Shown: piece after piece, positions 1-7,567 of the stretch | Position numbering within the stretch: position 1 is the first letter of the stretch | Layout of the letters: every line of letters starts with the position of its first letter | Assembly (NCBI GenBank): GCA_024103215.1 | Contig: JAGFIY010000164.1 | Coordinates: 1 to 48,680, forward strand | Origin: Melioribacteraceae bacterium | Lineage (GTDB): Bacteria; Bacteroidota; Ignavibacteria; Ignavibacteriales; Melioribacteraceae | Direction: 5' to 3' | Length of the DNA stretch: 48,680 nucleotides | Program-made: the position numbers and the translations under genes | Notes under the pieces: model-generated | What the model was told of the DNA's origin: nothing | Databases searched by the model: none | Seen by the model: the letters and a program-made list of their open reading frames with translations, nothing else

Positions 1-275
1 CCCTCTGTCAGAATTTTAACATACAAGAAAATCATAGGACCATAGAGATAAGGGAAAGAATTTGAAAAGCCGGACGTCCAAGGGAAATGCTTTATTATAC
101 CTGTTAAATAAGCAGCACCATTGAGCAAATCCAATGAAAAAATTATCATCAGAATACCAAGAAGTTTGTTTGCAGTAGTATTTTCTTTTTTCTTAAAAAG
201 AAATACATTTAGCAAAAAACCCTGAGCTGCACCAATTATGAAAATGTATGATATTATGTTGGAATATTCTAACAT
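1..275 (-). CDS. Membrane-anchored AraC-family regulator, N-terminal part (partial)
   Basis: The gene begins with ATG at 273-275 on the minus strand and runs off the left edge after about 91 codons. An in-frame stop lies just upstream, so no earlier start is possible, and AGGA abuts the ATG. The visible protein has two hydrophobic helices (about residues 6-26 and 37-57), then the segment LYGPMIFLYVKILT. That GP-(M/L)-hydrophobic-Y-V-K motif is typical of the membrane half of Bacteroidota regulators that end in an AraC-type helix-turn-helix. The DNA-binding part is outside the window, so the regulator call is inference from this N-terminal pattern. It is divergent from the cyclophilin gene, and the 188-base gap presumably holds both promoters. 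Confidence 0.5.
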   Translation of the reverse strand, partial: MLEYSNIISYIFIIGAAQGFLLNVFLFKKKENTTANKLLGILMIIFSLDLLNGAAYLTGIIKHFPWTSGFSNSFPYLYGPMIFLYVKILTE

Positions 276-463
276 TCCTGAGAAAAAAAATTGGGAAAAT
301 TAATTTAATAATTTTTTGGGATAATACGCTGATTACAAAAATCAATTGCTTAGCTGTTCAGCAATCAATTCTTGCTAAATATCAAAAAAAATAGGTAAAA
401 CATTTATCAACTTGTGTATATAATTCAAAATTCCTGTAAGTTTTAAAAAAACATTAGAGGGTT

Positions 464-1939
464 ATGATGAAGAAAGCCATATTACTATTAGCAGTATTAA
501 TTCTGATGACTTCAAACATATCTTTTGCTCAAGAAGGAAGACCGCAGTACAAAATAAGAAATGAAAGAGCAGGAGAATATATTGGAGACATAATAATTGA
601 GCTCTTCCCTTATGTTGCACCGCTGCATGTGGCAAATTTTGACAGTCTCGTATCAATTTCATTTTACGACAGCACAGCTTGGCACAGAGTAGTCCCGGAT
701 TTTGTAATTCAAGGTGGTGATCCGAACTCAAAACATGGCCCAAGGGATACTTGGGGATATGGAGATTCAACTCAAGCCACAGTCCCGGCAGAATTCAGCA
801 AAGTTTCACACTTAACCGGAATTATAGGTGCCGCAAGAGATGAAGACATAAACAGCGCTACTTCTCAATTTTATATAAACACGTTCGATAATACCGGTTT
901 GGACGGCAGCTATACTGCTTATGGAATTGTAGTTGAAGGAATGGATGTCGCTTATGATATTGAGTCATCACCCCGCGATGCTAACGATAATCCGCATGAA
1001 AAAATTGAGATGTTTATTACAAGAATTGGCTTAAATGAAAGCATACCCGGTATTCCCGAACTGATATCGCCTGATGATAATGTGACTGCATTCACACTCG
1101 ATACTAATTTTGTATGGACACCTATTGAAGATGCGGTTCTTTATATGCTAGAAATTGCTCATGATACTGCCTTTACAGATATTGCCCTTCGGGATTCTTT
1201 TGAAGTAATGAATGGAAACATAGTTGCTAAAATCCGTGAAATTGAACTCGGCGAGAAAAAATTCTTTTGGAGAGTAAGAGCTAATAACGGTGCAAAGTTT
1301 GGTGAATATTCCGAAATAAGAAGATTTACTACGTCTATTGCCCCGCCCGTTTTGCTTTTCCCGCCGGATTCATCAACAGGTGTTACAATAAATCCCTTGC
1401 TTCTTTGGGAAGAAGCCGAGGGTGCAAATTCCTACAGGCTTCAAATGGTTAAAACTTTTCCGACTTTCGATCCTTTAAGACTTATAGTAGATGAAGCAGG
1501 GCTTACTTCGACCGAGTTTCAACTTAATGGGTTAGAAAATAACAGAAGATACTATTGGAGAGTTTTAACTGAAACTGATGATTATGATAGTCCGTATTCA
1601 CCGGTGTATATGTTTACAACTGAAGATATTTCCGATGTTGAAGATGAAAACTTACCGCAAGAATTTTCTCTCGAACAAAATTATCCGAATCCTTTTAATC
1701 CGAACACAAAAATTAAATTTTCAATACCTTCTGTTACCAAAATAACTCAGTCCGTTTCAACAAAATTGGTTTTATACGATCTTCTCGGTCAAGAAGTAAA
1801 AACTATCCTTAATGAAAAACTAGTACCGGGAATCTATGAGGTAGAAGTGGATGGATCAAATTTGCCGAGTGGCGTTTATCTCTACAAATTAACAAGCGGC
1901 AATTATTCACAAACAAAAAAAATGGTCTTAATTAAATAA
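464..1939 (+). CDS. Secreted cyclophilin-type peptidyl-prolyl isomerase with T9SS sorting domain
   Basis: This 491-residue protein should catalyse proline cis-trans isomerisation outside the cytoplasm. A signal peptide covers residues 1-22 and is followed by a cyclophilin domain (about 38-190). The core HRVVPDFVIQGGD carries the catalytic arginine R75 and Q83; the usual tryptophan of the TEWLDG loop is replaced (NTGLDG). Two fibronectin-III-like segments (about 197-290 and 292-390) follow. The C-terminus (about 400-491) is a type A T9SS sorting domain, with LEQNYPNPFNPNTKI and a final KKMVLIK. The start is supported by AGAGGG at 456-461. Most bacterial cyclophilins are periplasmic or cytoplasmic, so export to the surface through T9SS is the odd point. 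The gene appears monocistronic. Confidence 0.9.
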   Translation: MMKKAILLLAVLILMTSNISFAQEGRPQYKIRNERAGEYIGDIIIELFPYVAPLHVANFDSLVSISFYDSTAWHRVVPDFVIQGGDPNSKHGPRDTWGYGDSTQATVPAEFSKVSHLTGIIGAARDEDINSATSQFYINTFDNTGLDGSYTAYGIVVEGMDVAYDIESSPRDANDNPHEKIEMFITRIGLNESIPGIPELISPDDNVTAFTLDTNFVWTPIEDAVLYMLEIAHDTAFTDIALRDSFEVMNGNIVAKIREIELGEKKFFWRVRANNGAKFGEYSEIRRFTTSIAPPVLLFPPDSSTGVTINPLLLWEEAEGANSYRLQMVKTFPTFDPLRLIVDEAGLTSTEFQLNGLENNRRYYWRVLTETDDYDSPYSPVYMFTTEDISDVEDENLPQEFSLEQNYPNPFNPNTKIKFSIPSVTKITQSVSTKLVLYDLLGQEVKTILNEKLVPGIYEVEVDGSNLPSGVYLYKLTSGNYSQTKKMVLIK

Positions 1940-2318
1940 CAAGGAATTATTTAAAAAATATAAATCATAAAATACTACTTGAATTTATGCTTGGTGTAGA
2001 AGGATTACCGGTAATACTAAATATTACTACATCAAATATAACTTCTCTTTTTGATTAAATAAGCGAGGAAGTTTTGTTTACAAGCAAGGAACCGGCTCTA
2101 TAAAGCAAAATAAATAATGTAATTATTCATTTTATTTTATGTATCTTTACACCGTTAAAAAATGATCATTTATGCTGATGATTTTTTAACTGTTTTGCTG
2201 TTAGTAAATGTTAAACTTGCCTGACTTCACCGATTTATCCCAGCCTGTTGAATCTTACTAAATTAAAATCACCCGAAATTTTGTGTATTCAGTTTAAAAA
2301 TTATTTAGAAGGAAAAAG
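1940..2318. other. Gene-free stretch upstream of the RNA helicase
   Basis: No convincing coding frame is seen on either strand. The stretch contains a Bacteroidota-like -7 element (TATCTTTAC, 2142-2150; consensus TAnnTTTG), a large hairpin right after it (2154-2190), and a long untranslated leader before the helicase start. Confidence 0.5.
2154..2190 (+). promoter_or_regulatory. Hairpin in the probable 5' leader of the RNA helicase mRNA
   Basis: Arms 2154-2168 and 2176-2190 pair over 15 positions with a single mismatch, around a 7-base loop. The hairpin lies 3 bases after a possible -7 element at 2142-2150, so it would form the 5' end of a leader of roughly 160 bases. Long structured leaders are known for deaD/csdA-type helicase mRNAs in other bacteria; that this one regulates is inference. 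Confidence 0.4.
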
Positions 2319-4040
2319 ATGGTTTCATTTAAAGACCTCGGTATTGATAGTAATCTTATTAAAGCCGTTGAAGAATTAGGATTTGTAAATCCAATGCCGA
2401 TCCAGACGGAAGTAATTCCAGTTATGCTTAAAGATCAGCCGCAGGATATTATTGCTTTGGCACAAACAGGCACAGGTAAAACGGCTGCTTTTGGTTTGCC
2501 GATAATTCATAAAACAGATTCGAAAAAAAGAAATGTTCAGTATTTGATAATTAGTCCCACAAGAGAACTATGTTTACAAATTGCCGATGATTTAAGAGAC
2601 TATTCTGTAAATAGTAAAAACATAAGTATAGCGGCAGTGTTTGGCGGTTCAAGTATGGAAAGACAGATTGATAAACTTAAACGTGGAGCCCAAATAGTTT
2701 CAGCGACTCCGGGCAGACTTTATGATTTAATTCGTAGAAATGTCATTGATCTAACTGACGTAAAAGCAGTTATTCTCGATGAAGCTGATGAGATGCTGAA
2801 TATGGGATTCAAAGAAGACCTCGAGGCTATTCTTGAAGCAACACCTAAGCAAAGAAACACGTATATGTTTTCTGCAACTATGCCGGACCAGTTGTTAAAA
2901 ATTGCCAATAAGTATATGCATAAACCGATTGAAATAACTGTCGGAAAGAAAAACACAGGCGCCGAAAATGTTAAACACATTAGTTACTTCGTTCAAGCCA
3001 GAGACCGCTACTTGGCGTTGAAAAGAATTGTTGATTATCACCCCGATATTTACGGAATAATTTTTTGCAGAACACGTCAGGAAACTAAAGAAGTTGCAGA
3101 AAAATTGTTGCAGGACGGATACAATGCTGAAGCATTACACGGTGATCTTTCTCAACAGCAGAGAGAAGTTGTGATGAATAAGTTTAGAATTCGACACACA
3201 ACTTTGCTTGTTGCAACTGATGTTGCGGCGCGTGGACTTGATGTTGAAAATCTTTCTCACATAATAAATTATAATTTACCTGATGAACTTGAAATTTATA
3301 CACACAGAAGCGGACGAACCGGAAGAGCAGGTAAACACGGTACTTCGATTATAATTGCTAATCTTAAAGAGAAAAATAAAATTAGATTGATTGAAAATAT
3401 GTTGAATAAAAAATTTCAAAATCTGCCTATTCCTTCGGGAAAGGAAATTTGCGAAAAACAATTGTTTCATTTAATTGATAGAGTCGAAAAAGTAGAAGTG
3501 GATCAGACTAACGTTGAAGCATTTCTTCCGCAGATTATCAAGAAATTGGAATGGATGGACAGAACAGAATTGATACAAAGATTTGTTTCGATTGAGTTCA
3601 ATAGATTTTTAGACTACTACAAAAATTTGCCTGAACTAAATGTGCCGTCGGGAAAAAACGAAAGAGGTAATAGAGATTCAATTCGCAAGGCAAACGGATA
3701 CACACGTTTCTTTATTAATCTCGGTTCGAGAGACGGACTGCAGCCAGCCGCTGTTATTGGTATGATTAAAGATTATTCACGAGTTAAATCTATAGATATC
3801 GGTGAAATAGAAATTATGAAAAACTTCTCCTTCTTTGAGGCTGACGGAAATTACACAAATGAAATACTTTCCGGCTTCAATATGCAAGTAGTAAATGGTA
3901 GAGAAATCAATGTTGAAGTTGCTGAACGCAAGAAATCTGAAGGACGTTCAAAATCATTTAACGGCGGTAGTAGAAAGAAAAGAAGATTTGACAAAATTGA
4001 CAGAAATAAAAAACCGGTTAGAAGAAAAAGAAAAAATTGA
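2319..4040 (+). CDS. deaD: DEAD-box ATP-dependent RNA helicase, DeaD/CsdA type
   Basis: A 573-residue RNA helicase that unwinds structured RNA, probably in ribosome assembly and cold adaptation. All core motifs are visible: Walker A AQTGTGKT (48-55), PTREL (80-84), TPGR (130-133), DEAD (154-157), SAT (185-187), ATDVAARGLD and HRSGRTGRAG. After the two RecA-like domains comes a DbpA-like RNA-binding domain (about 458-535, starting YTRFFINLGSRDGL). The last 40 residues are a Lys/Arg-rich disordered tail. AGAAGGA lies just before the ATG. The DbpA-type domain plus basic tail separates it from RhlE and fits the DeaD/CsdA group. The leader upstream is long and structured. The gene converges with the ATP-grasp gene. 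Confidence 0.92.
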   Translation: MVSFKDLGIDSNLIKAVEELGFVNPMPIQTEVIPVMLKDQPQDIIALAQTGTGKTAAFGLPIIHKTDSKKRNVQYLIISPTRELCLQIADDLRDYSVNSKNISIAAVFGGSSMERQIDKLKRGAQIVSATPGRLYDLIRRNVIDLTDVKAVILDEADEMLNMGFKEDLEAILEATPKQRNTYMFSATMPDQLLKIANKYMHKPIEITVGKKNTGAENVKHISYFVQARDRYLALKRIVDYHPDIYGIIFCRTRQETKEVAEKLLQDGYNAEALHGDLSQQQREVVMNKFRIRHTTLLVATDVAARGLDVENLSHIINYNLPDELEIYTHRSGRTGRAGKHGTSIIIANLKEKNKIRLIENMLNKKFQNLPIPSGKEICEKQLFHLIDRVEKVEVDQTNVEAFLPQIIKKLEWMDRTELIQRFVSIEFNRFLDYYKNLPELNVPSGKNERGNRDSIRKANGYTRFFINLGSRDGLQPAAVIGMIKDYSRVKSIDIGEIEIMKNFSFFEADGNYTNEILSGFNMQVVNGREINVEVAERKKSEGRSKSFNGGSRKKRRFDKIDRNKKPVRRKRKN

Positions 4041-4123
4041 AGTAGGGGTTATTCATGTGAGCGGGTTCGGAATAAGCTGTCAAAGTTAACTTTACATTTT
4101 TATCCTACACCTGAGTTTATTAT

Positions 4124-4153
4124 TTACTAATTTAATAAAATGAATATTAGTAA
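4124..4153. terminator. Hairpin between convergent helicase and ATP-grasp genes
   Basis: TTACTAAT (4124-4131) and ATTAGTAA (4146-4153) form a perfect 8-bp inverted repeat with a 14-base AT-rich loop, in the short gap between two convergent genes. A weak bidirectional terminator is plausible. There is no clear T-run. Confidence 0.3.
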
Positions 4154-4156
4154 TCT

Positions 4157-5206
4157 TCAATTCAATTTGAGCTTAATTCTCTTTGCGGCAAGTTCAACAA
4201 TTCGTTTAAGCGTTTTTCTGTATGAATAACCTGCATATTTTGCCGAACGCATAAACCCGGCGTCTTCGGTTAAATCGGGATTCGGGTTTACTTCCAGAAC
4301 ATAAAGTTTCTTGCTTTTGCTTAAACGCATATCAACCCGGGCATAATCTCTGCACCACATTGCCCTAAAAGCAGCTTTGGCAATTGTACCCGCTTCTTCA
4401 GCAATTCTTTTGGATAGTTTCGCAGGACATTTAGGAATTGTTTTGTGATAAGCTTCATGGTATGGATCCCACTTTGCTTGATAGCTTACAATATTGTAAA
4501 GATGATCAGGCATTTTCGAAAAATCTATTTCGCTTATTGGTAACACACGCGGTCGTTTATCGCCGAGCACTGCAACATTTAACTCCCGACCGTCTATGAA
4601 TTCTTCACATAAAGCAGGCTGAGCATATTCAAAAAGAATATGTTCAATTCTGTTTTTCAATTCTTCCTTGTTTGTAACTATAGATTCGTTTTCTATACCA
4701 ACACTGGCGTCTTCGTAAGCCGGTTTAATAATAACCGGATATTTCAAACCAAGCTTATAATCCTTTTTAGGTTTGCTTATAACTTTGAATTTAGGGGTTC
4801 TTATCCCGACGGAACTTAAAATTCTTTTCGTCAGTGTTTTATTTTGACAAGTTCCCAATGCTTGCGGAGGAGCTCCAGTATAAGCAATTCCTAATAGCTC
4901 AAGTATCGAGGCAAAACTCATTTCAAGTTTTGCGTTATCTTTGTAAATCTCAACCAGGTTAAAAATTACATCGGGTTTGTTTTTATTATAATCACGAAAG
5001 AAAATATCAATATCGTCAAGAATATTTAGAATATAAGCATCGAAACCGCTTTTTCTTAATGCTTCCGCTATTGCTTCGTATTCTGCAATCGGGTCGTGTT
5101 CGGCAATTTCGAAATATGGTTTAAAATCGAGATTATCATTTAACTGAGTCTGATATTCGTCGTTTATTTCCGGATAAGCCTCGTTATAAACTACAGCCAC
5201 TTTCAT
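4157..5206 (-). CDS. ATP-grasp ligase related to D-alanine-D-alanine ligase
   Basis: A 349-residue ATP-grasp enzyme that should activate a carboxylate as acyl-phosphate and join it to an amine. The D-Ala-D-Ala ligase plan is visible: an N-terminal Rossmann-like domain (1-110, with PDVIFNLVE), a lid with YPVIIKPAYEDASVGI (ATP-binding lysine and small loop, about 175-190), CEEFIDGRELNVAVLG, and the metal-binding end ARVDMRLSKSKKLYVLEVNPNPD. The N-P-N-P-D metal ligands are intact. It is probably not the housekeeping Ddl: the N-terminal region is divergent and it sits outside a mur cluster, back to back with a C39-like peptidase at 5309. Substrates cannot be read from the sequence; a dipeptide or peptide-tailoring role is inference. 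Confidence 0.75.
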   Translation of the reverse strand: MKVAVVYNEAYPEINDEYQTQLNDNLDFKPYFEIAEHDPIAEYEAIAEALRKSGFDAYILNILDDIDIFFRDYNKNKPDVIFNLVEIYKDNAKLEMSFASILELLGIAYTGAPPQALGTCQNKTLTKRILSSVGIRTPKFKVISKPKKDYKLGLKYPVIIKPAYEDASVGIENESIVTNKEELKNRIEHILFEYAQPALCEEFIDGRELNVAVLGDKRPRVLPISEIDFSKMPDHLYNIVSYQAKWDPYHEAYHKTIPKCPAKLSKRIAEEAGTIAKAAFRAMWCRDYARVDMRLSKSKKLYVLEVNPNPDLTEDAGFMRSAKYAGYSYRKTLKRIVELAAKRIKLKLN

Positions 5207-5308
5207 CTATAATAAGCCCTTGAATGAAATGAAATCAAAACTAAATAAATTTGAAAAGCATTACAAAAGTTTTTATTATCTTATATTCACCATCAAATAA
5301 GGAAGTTT

Positions 5309-6145
5309 ATGAGTTTTTACCCGCAGCCTAACCGCTATCAATGTGGTCCGTTCGCGTTAAAGTATGCACTTGTTATGCTTGGAATTTTTAAAAACGAAAA
5401 TAAAATTGGGATAATTGCCGGAAGTACATGGTGGGCGGGTACTGACGAAATCGGTCTGGCGCGAGCTGCTTCTTCTTTTGACTGCAAGATGAAATATTTT
5501 ACTTCCGATGATTTTGACGAAGCGCGCAAAATGTTAAATGCAGAATTAAAAAAGGGGTTACCATGCATACTTAGCGTTAATAATTGGGAGCATTGGATTT
5601 CTGTCGTAAACTATAGTCAAGGTAAATATGTTGTTGTCGATAGCGAATTGGATAAAGTTATAGCTGTTTATAATACTTCGCAGCTAAAGAGAAAATGGAA
5701 ATATTATGATGAGGAAGAGGATTATTACAGCTTTGATGGTTACGCTCTCAAACCGAAATTTAAAGTAACTACTAGGGCAAAAATAAAACTATCTCATGCG
5801 CGTCAATTGATGTTTAAAAGAAATGACGATCTCGCAAAAAAGTGGGACCAGTATTTTAATGATTTGATTTCGATTACTCGCCCACGCACAAAAATTACTA
5901 CAAATTTTTTAACATTTGATGAATTTTTAAGAAGGCACGAACATAATCTAATTAAAATTGTTGCGGATTGGCATGGGATGCCGAGTTACAGTGAGATCGG
6001 TAAAATTATAAACAACATGAAATTTATTGCCGAGGTTTACGATTTAATTATCCCACTCGCTGAAGAGAAAAGAGCACTTATTGATATCACTTCTTTGTTG
6101 ATGATGTATGCCTGCGGCAAGTACGGTATGGATCCAATTTATTAG
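5309..6145 (+). CDS. C39-like papain-fold cysteine peptidase
   Basis: A 278-residue protein with no signal peptide or membrane segment. Residues 1-150 show a C39-type papain-like fold: oxyanion glutamine and nucleophile in YQCGPFAL (Q11, C12), histidine in EHWISVV (H95) and aspartate in VVVDSELD (D111). The C-terminal 120 residues are helical, charged and unfamiliar. C39 peptidases classically cut double-glycine leader peptides as part of ABC exporters; here the domain stands alone without a transporter. AAGGAAG precedes the ATG. The gene is divergent from the ATP-grasp ligase (102-base shared promoter region) and 10 bases upstream of the isochorismatase gene. Hydrolase activity is inferred from the complete triad; the substrate is unknown. 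Confidence 0.65.
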   Translation: MSFYPQPNRYQCGPFALKYALVMLGIFKNENKIGIIAGSTWWAGTDEIGLARAASSFDCKMKYFTSDDFDEARKMLNAELKKGLPCILSVNNWEHWISVVNYSQGKYVVVDSELDKVIAVYNTSQLKRKWKYYDEEEDYYSFDGYALKPKFKVTTRAKIKLSHARQLMFKRNDDLAKKWDQYFNDLISITRPRTKITTNFLTFDEFLRRHEHNLIKIVADWHGMPSYSEIGKIINNMKFIAEVYDLIIPLAEEKRALIDITSLLMMYACGKYGMDPIY

Positions 6146-6155
6146 AGGAAATATT

Positions 6156-6722
6156 ATGAACGAACCGAAACGAAATCCAAAAATATTAAGAAGAGAAGAT
6201 ACTGCACTTCTTATTATTGATATTCAAGAAAGAATTCTTGGTGTTATGCAAAACAAAGAATCTTTGATAGATAACAACCTTAAGCTGATTAAAGGATGTA
6301 AAATTCTTTCCGTTCCGATATTTTATACCGAGCAATATCCGAAGGGTTTGGGTGAGACTGCTGAGTCTTTGAGAGCCGAACTTGAAAACTACGAGGCGAT
6401 TCAAAAGATGACTTTCAGCTGCTATGCTGCGGGAGATCTTTTCGAAACATTACAAATGCAGAAAATTAAACAAGTAATTGTCTCCGGCATTGAATCTCAC
6501 GTTTGTGTTCAGCAGACGGTACTCGATCTGATTACAAATGGTTTTCAAGTTGATCTTGTTGCGGATGCTGTTTCGTCCCGGAAAGAAACTGATTATAGAA
6601 CCGCATTGGAAAGAATGAGAAGCAACGGGGCTGAGGTTACTACTACAGAATCCGTGTTGTTCGAACTTTTGAATATATGCGGTACTGACGAATTCAAATC
6701 GGTTTCGAAACTTGTTAAGTAG
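6156..6722 (+). CDS. Isochorismatase-family cysteine hydrolase
   Basis: A 188-residue hydrolase of the isochorismatase fold. The catalytic triad is recognisable: D22 in LLIIDIQERI, K84 in AIQKMTFSCY and C117 in SGIESHVCVQQT. This small single-domain type resembles YcaC-like and nicotinamidase-like hydrolases more than siderophore isochorismatases, and no siderophore genes are near. The start at 6156 is chosen because AGAGGA (6144-6149) sits 6 bases before it; a longer frame from 6108 would overlap the peptidase gene. It follows the C39-like gene by 10 bases and is probably cotranscribed. The substrate is unknown. Confidence 0.8.
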   Translation: MNEPKRNPKILRREDTALLIIDIQERILGVMQNKESLIDNNLKLIKGCKILSVPIFYTEQYPKGLGETAESLRAELENYEAIQKMTFSCYAAGDLFETLQMQKIKQVIVSGIESHVCVQQTVLDLITNGFQVDLVADAVSSRKETDYRTALERMRSNGAEVTTTESVLFELLNICGTDEFKSVSKLVK

Positions 6723-6742
6723 AATTTACATTTAGATTTTTT

Positions 6743-7567
6743 ATGAAATTTCTTTTTATCTTCATTGCGGTTTTCTTAAGCATGAACAGTCGGCAACAGA
6801 TAAAAAATTATGATCTGAAAAAATTTGATCAGCAATTAGTGCTTCATAAATCTTTAAACGAAATTTCCGCACTTGCTTTAAATAATAATCAAAGACTTTT
6901 CGCGCTTCAGGACGAAGCAGGAAAAATTTATGAGCTTGATATTATATCAGGAAATATTCTTAAAATATTTACGCTTGGTAGAACAACTATAAATGCGGAT
7001 TTTGAGGGACTCGCCATTGTCGGTGAATCATTTTTTGCAGTGACTAGTTCCGGCATTTTGTATGAATTTAATGAAGGCAAAAATAACGAATCAGTAATTT
7101 ATCAAACTTACCACCTTGGTTTCGATTCAAAGTTTGATATAGAAGGACTTTGTTATGATAGAAAAAATAATTCACTACTGATCGCACCCAAAGAATATGC
7201 CGGTAAAAATTATGAAGAGCATAGAGCCATTTATTCATTCGACCTTGGACAAAAAAAGATAAATCCGAAACCAAAATTTTTAATTTCCCTAAATCAGCTT
7301 AAGGATAAGTTTAATATAAAAGATTTTTTCCCTTCCGCGATTGAGTACAATGAACTGACTGGCAGTTATTTTATTCTTTCCTCAAAAGGGAAAAGCTGTT
7401 TGGTTGAAATTGACATAGAAGGAAACGTTACTTCTGCAGCGGAGTTCGACAAAAAAAATCACAGACAACCGGAAGGAATTGCATTTCTTAATTCGGGAAC
7501 AATGCTGATATCCGACGAAGCTTCAGGAAAATCTCCCACATTAACTTTTTATTTATACCACGAATGA
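6743..7567 (+). CDS. SdiA-regulated (YjiK-like) beta-propeller protein
   Basis: A 274-residue exported protein: hydrophobic N-terminus (residues 2-14) followed by a single propeller domain. The recurrent acidic motifs of the SdiA-regulated/YjiK family are present: LNEISALAL, DFEGLAI, DIEGLCYD, FFPSAIEYN and QPEGIAF, whose Glu/Asp residues line a metal site in related structures. The biological role of the family is poorly known. The gene lies 20 bases after the isochorismatase gene, and its stop overlaps the next gene's ATG as ATGA, so translational coupling to the kinase-like/Omp85 protein is likely. It may act in the periplasm with that partner (inference). Confidence 0.72.
   Translation: MKFLFIFIAVFLSMNSRQQIKNYDLKKFDQQLVLHKSLNEISALALNNNQRLFALQDEAGKIYELDIISGNILKIFTLGRTTINADFEGLAIVGESFFAVTSSGILYEFNEGKNNESVIYQTYHLGFDSKFDIEGLCYDRKNNSLLIAPKEYAGKNYEEHRAIYSFDLGQKKINPKPKFLISLNQLKDKFNIKDFFPSAIEYNELTGSYFILSSKGKSCLVEIDIEGNVTSAAEFDKKNHRQPEGIAFLNSGTMLISDEASGKSPTLTFYLYHE

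Noticed and set aside
3895-4089. 64-residue plus-strand frame overlapping the end of the helicase gene
   Set aside because: It lies in another frame of the Lys/Arg-rich tail, has no ribosome site and no recognisable motif.
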